Positions 63,209 through 64,000 of a DNA stretch of 64,000 nucleotides are shown here, one piece after another. This DNA is from Elioraea sp. (GTDB taxonomy: Bacteria; Pseudomonadota; Alphaproteobacteria; Acetobacterales; Acetobacteraceae), in assembly GCF_022842375.1 (NCBI RefSeq), contig NZ_JALHPR010000020.1:1-64000 (forward strand). Direction: 5' to 3'. Position numbers and translations under genes: made by a program. Positions within the stretch are counted from its first letter, which is position 1, and each line of letters starts with the position of its first letter. Below the pieces are notes generated by a model. The model saw only the letters and a program-made list of their open reading frames with translations, ran no database searches and was not told the DNA's origin.

Positions 63209-63889
63209 ATGCGCACAGGCATCATCGCACGCAAGCTGGGCATGACCCGGCTGTTCACCGAGGACGGCACGCACGTGCCCGTCACCGTGCTTGTCATGGA
63301 CGAGGTGCAGGTGGTTTCGCACCGCACCGCGGAGAAGGACGGCTACACGGCTGTCCAGCTCGGAATCGGGCATGCCAAGCCGAAGAACGTCAGCAAGGCC
63401 GAGCGCGGCCACTTCGCCAAGGCGAAGGTCGAGCCGAAGCACAAGATGGTCGAGTTCCGCACCGGCGCTGATGCACTGCCGGAGATTGGCGCGACGCTGA
63501 GCCCCGAGCATTTCGTGAAGGGCCAGAAGGTCGACGTCACGGGCACGACGAAGGGCAAGGGCTTCGCGGGCGCGATGAAGCGCTGGAACTTCCGCGGCCT
63601 CGAGGCGTCGCACGGCGTGTCGGTCAGCCACCGCTCGCACGGCTCGACCGGTAACCGCCAGGATCCCGGCAAGACCTTCAAGAACAAGAAAATGGCGGGC
63701 CATCTCGGTGTCGAGCAGATCACGACGCAGAATCTCGAGGTTGCCGGGATCGATGCGGCGCGCAACCTGCTGATGATCAAGGGCGCGGTGCCGGGATCGA
63801 AGGGCGCCTATGTTCTGGTGCGCGATGCGGTGAAGCATGCGCGCCCGGCCGAGGCCCCGTTCCCCGCGGCGACGAAGGCGGGAGCCTGA
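63209..63889 (+). CDS. rplC: 50S ribosomal protein L3
   Basis: 226 residues. [15 protein letters not shown] start, then the conserved [28 protein letters not shown] loop that reaches toward the peptidyl-transferase centre. It is 10 bp after rpsJ. Confidence 0.98.
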   Translation: MRTGIIARKLGMTRLFTEDGTHVPVTVLVMDEVQVVSHRTAEKDGYTAVQLGIGHAKPKNVSKAERGHFAKAKVEPKHKMVEFRTGADALPEIGATLSPEHFVKGQKVDVTGTTKGKGFAGAMKRWNFRGLEASHGVSVSHRSHGSTGNRQDPGKTFKNKKMAGHLGVEQITTQNLEVAGIDAARNLLMIKGAVPGSKGAYVLVRDAVKHARPAEAPFPAATKAGA

Positions 63890-63890
63890 G

Positions 63891-64000
63891 ATGCCAGAGG
63901 ACAAGACGGCCGAGGACCAGACGATGAAGCAGGACGTGATCACCCTGGCCAACGAGAAGGCCGGTGAGATCGACCTTCCCGAGGCGCTGTTCGGTGCTGC
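63891..64000 (+). CDS. rplD: 50S ribosomal protein L4, N-terminal part (cut by window end)
   Basis: The first 36 codons of L4, running off the window. ITLANEKAGEIDLPEALFGA is the L4 start. A second ATG at 63924 (MKQDVITL) may be the true start, since L4 N-termini usually begin close to it. Confidence 0.85.
   Translation, partial: MPEDKTAEDQTMKQDVITLANEKAGEIDLPEALFGA

Overview
This 64-kb window comes from a high-G+C alphaproteobacterium. By eye most genes sit near 68-70% G+C. An EipB-family envelope protein, alphaproteobacterial-type RNA polymerase subunits and the general gene content fit Acetobacteraceae (a Roseomonas-like relative). That placement is inference from gene content, not from a marker tree.

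Layout. 1-4.2 kb: the end of a ROK-family gene, a DNA polymerase IV with an N-terminal zinc ribbon, an orphan YopT-type (C58) cysteine protease, eipB and a degenerate GGDEF protein. 4.2-12.2 kb: aspS, divergent rnd, a four-TM protein of unknown function, an OmpR/hybrid-kinase pair and a DUF1127 peptide. A short GNAT remnant lies at about 8.9-9.1 kb. 12.2-15.4 kb: two TPR proteins. 15.4-20.5 kb (minus strand): an IclR regulator followed by four genes joined by 4-bp overlaps: HMG-CoA-lyase-like, CoA-transferase, ABC ATPase and ABC permease. 20.6-27.4 kb: a nitrile/amide module. On the minus strand it holds a nitrile hydratase whose beta-type N-terminal domain and alpha subunit are fused through a His-rich linker, then an amidase, a DUF2064 glycosyltransferase and a Bug solute receptor. 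On the plus strand it holds a second Bug receptor, an isochorismatase-type hydrolase and a CE4-type deacetylase. 27.4-33.7 kb: a complete branched-chain amino-acid ABC transporter (livG-livF-SBP-livH-livM) followed by a gamma-glutamyltransferase. 33.8-37.7 kb: a small coiled-coil protein, a trypsin-like protease, a LOG-family protein, an MhpD-like hydratase and rlmB. Two 14-bp tandem repeats sit at gene ends here.

37.8-45.3 kb is an accessory-looking stretch: tRNA-Tyr, tRNA-Gly, a His-rich protein/HupE/membrane-anchor cluster, three copies of a YqaA gene (full, fragment, full), a lipocalin-like protein, a cupin, an AraC-TPR protein, a 53-bp 3' remnant of tRNA-Gly and an AT-rich orphan gene resembling Imm50 immunity proteins. 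45.5-64 kb is the conserved translation/transcription block: tuf1, tRNA-Trp, secE, nusG, an inserted metallophosphoesterase, rplKA, rplJL, rpoBC, then rpsL-rpsG-tuf2-rpsJ-rplC-rplD. fusA is absent from its usual place between rpsG and tuf.

The most distinctive items are the fused His-linker cobalt-type nitrile hydratase beside its amidase, the orphan YopT-like protease, the YqaA/tRNA-Gly duplication region and the str operon without fusA. No CRISPR array, integrase, transposase or rRNA gene was seen.
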